A DNA stretch of 7,228 nt from Chthoniobacterales bacterium (lineage in GTDB: Bacteria > Verrucomicrobiota > Verrucomicrobiia > Chthoniobacterales > UBA6821). The stretch lies in the NCBI GenBank assembly GCA_021733705.1, contig JAIPKF010000069.1:1-7228 (forward strand), written 5' to 3'. Position 1 is the stretch's first letter; every line of letters starts with the position of its first letter. Below are positions 6,832 to 7,228 of this stretch, piece by piece. The position numbers and the translations under genes were made by a program. The notes under the pieces are model-generated. The model saw nothing but the letters and a program-made list of their open reading frames with translations. It made no database searches and was not told the origin of the DNA.

Positions 6832-6948
6832 TCGTGACGAGGAGGCCGCGAAGGCTGATGGGGTAAGGCAAGCGATGAAGTCTGACGACGGCTGTATGTT
6901 TCATACTGCCCGAGGAGTAATTCGAAGCTGACGCAGTAATGATGAGCT
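6821..6948. repeat. Degenerate direct repeats in a GC-rich spacer
   Basis: TTTCATACTG occurs twice, at 6821-6830 (overlapping the membrane-protein stop codon) and 6899-6908, 78 bases apart. Each copy is followed by CGAGGAG (6838-6844 and 6911-6917) and then by GAAG(G)CTGAYG (6850-6860 and 6924-6933). A third copy of the last motif, GAAGTCTGACG, lies at 6877-6887. The shared order suggests two diverged copies of a unit of about 70-80 bases. The stretch 6831-6960 is about 54% GC (70 of 130 bases, 60% in its first 60), well above the flanks, and purine-rich on the plus strand. No convincing coding frame is present. It may be a decayed repeat element or a structured RNA. Confidence 0.5.
6890..6910. 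other. Hairpin GGC-t-GTATG/CATAC-t-GCC in the 6832-6987 spacer
   Basis: An inverted repeat with eight base pairs interrupted by one T-T mismatch and a three-base TTT loop. It is not followed by a T-run on either strand, so it is not a standard terminator, though it lies between the convergent membrane-protein gene and pdxA. It overlaps the second copy of the direct repeat and could be a structural part of an RNA made from this spacer. Confidence 0.4.
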
Positions 6949-6987
6949 TTCCACAAGCCGTAAAAGATTTAGTGTGAAATATCCGGG

Positions 6988-7228
6988 TTAATTATTAGCT
7001 TCAACCAAATTCACTGCAAGGCGCACTGCAGCCAGATAACTATCAGACCGGGCGATCCCCTTACCGGCTATTTCGTAAGCAGTACCATGATCCGGGCTTG
7101 TACGGACAAAAGGAAGACCAAGGGTTACATTGACTCCTTCATGAAAGGCGTGGAGCTTGAGGGGTATTAATCCTTGATCGTGGTACATACAGAGAACGGC
7201 ATCATAAACTCCCATGGAGGCTTGCCAA
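6988..7228 (-). CDS. pdxA: 4-hydroxythreonine-4-phosphate dehydrogenase, C-terminal part
   Basis: PdxA oxidises 4-phosphohydroxy-L-threonine with NAD(P)+ in the DXP-dependent pathway to pyridoxal phosphate; it is a cytoplasmic, metal-dependent homodimer. Only about the last 79 residues are in the window, and the frame stays open to position 7228, so the start lies beyond the right edge. The visible part contains MYHDQGLIPLKL, whose His (codon 7180-7182) is a metal ligand in the family, then VNVTLGLPFVRTSPDHGTA, which carries the conserved substrate-binding Asn and Arg, and AGKGIARSDSYLAAVRLA near the C-terminus. The internal ATG at 7213-7215 is not the true start because the reading frame continues upstream as WQAS. 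The gene converges on the membrane-protein gene and ends with TAA after VEANN. Confidence 0.95.
   Translation of the reverse strand, partial: WQASMGVYDAVLCMYHDQGLIPLKLHAFHEGVNVTLGLPFVRTSPDHGTAYEIAGKGIARSDSYLAAVRLAVNLVEANN

Noticed and set aside
6855..6947. Box C/D-like motifs (CTGA and AATGATGA) in the GC-rich spacer
   Set aside because: C/D guide RNAs are archaeal and eukaryotic, whereas all genes here are bacterial; the motifs are not arranged as paired terminal boxes.
6771..6956. Minus-strand open frame of 61 codons across the membrane-protein end and the GC-rich spacer
   Set aside because: It overlaps the 3' end of the plus-strand membrane-protein gene, has no recognisable domain, and its apparent internal repeat (GQYET/DQYEI) merely reflects the DNA repeats.

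Overview
The window is a bacterial chromosomal segment of moderate-to-low GC, judged by eye at about 40%. All recognisable genes are intact except the two cut by the window edges. The lineage is uncertain. I lean towards Verrucomicrobia or the wider PVC group: the RNase III sequence (GRGEEASGGRERSS followed by a long NPKG...LQEFLQ linker) and the rnc-linked membrane protein with a DLGEF motif look verrucomicrobial to me. This is recollection, not a search result. None of the seven protein genes whose start lies in the window has a convincing Shine-Dalgarno sequence, which is itself a clue to the lineage or to its style of translation initiation.

Layout, left to right. Positions 1-1154 (minus) hold an MFS drug/H+ antiporter of the TetA/DHA1 type, missing only its extreme C-terminus. 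It is divergent from a monofunctional haem catalase at 1323-2801 (plus), which is followed 79 bases later by a small ankyrin-repeat protein at 2881-3366. Catalase plus ankyrin partner is a recurring arrangement in bacteria, and in characterised cases the ankyrin protein is needed for full catalase activity. A secreted SYLF-domain lipid-binding protein (3359-3904, minus) converges on the ankyrin gene and overlaps it by 8 bases. Upstream of it on the same strand are a tRNA-Lys(CUU) gene with encoded CCA (3955-4029) and an RhlE-type DEAD-box RNA helicase (4106-5395).

A 103-base divergent intergenic region separates rhlE from rnc (RNase III, 5499-6248, plus). Thirteen bases after rnc comes a six-helix membrane protein of unknown function (6262-6831), probably in the same operon. 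The right edge holds the C-terminal part of pdxA (6988-7228, minus), which makes a vitamin B6 precursor. Between these convergent genes lies a 156-base intergenic stretch (6832-6987) that is noticeably GC-rich and carries degenerate repeats and a hairpin. It is the least explained sequence in the window.

Functionally, the segment is mostly housekeeping: RNA metabolism (rhlE, rnc, tRNA-Lys), cofactor synthesis (pdxA) and stress or envelope functions (catalase with ankyrin partner, efflux pump, SYLF protein). I see no transposase, phage gene, CRISPR array or toxin-antitoxin pair. The points most worth a second look are the repeat-bearing GC-rich spacer at 6820-6965, an Asp-to-Asn change at a metal-binding position of RNase III, the catalase-ankyrin pair, and the uniform absence of Shine-Dalgarno sequences with a possible leaderless rnc transcript.
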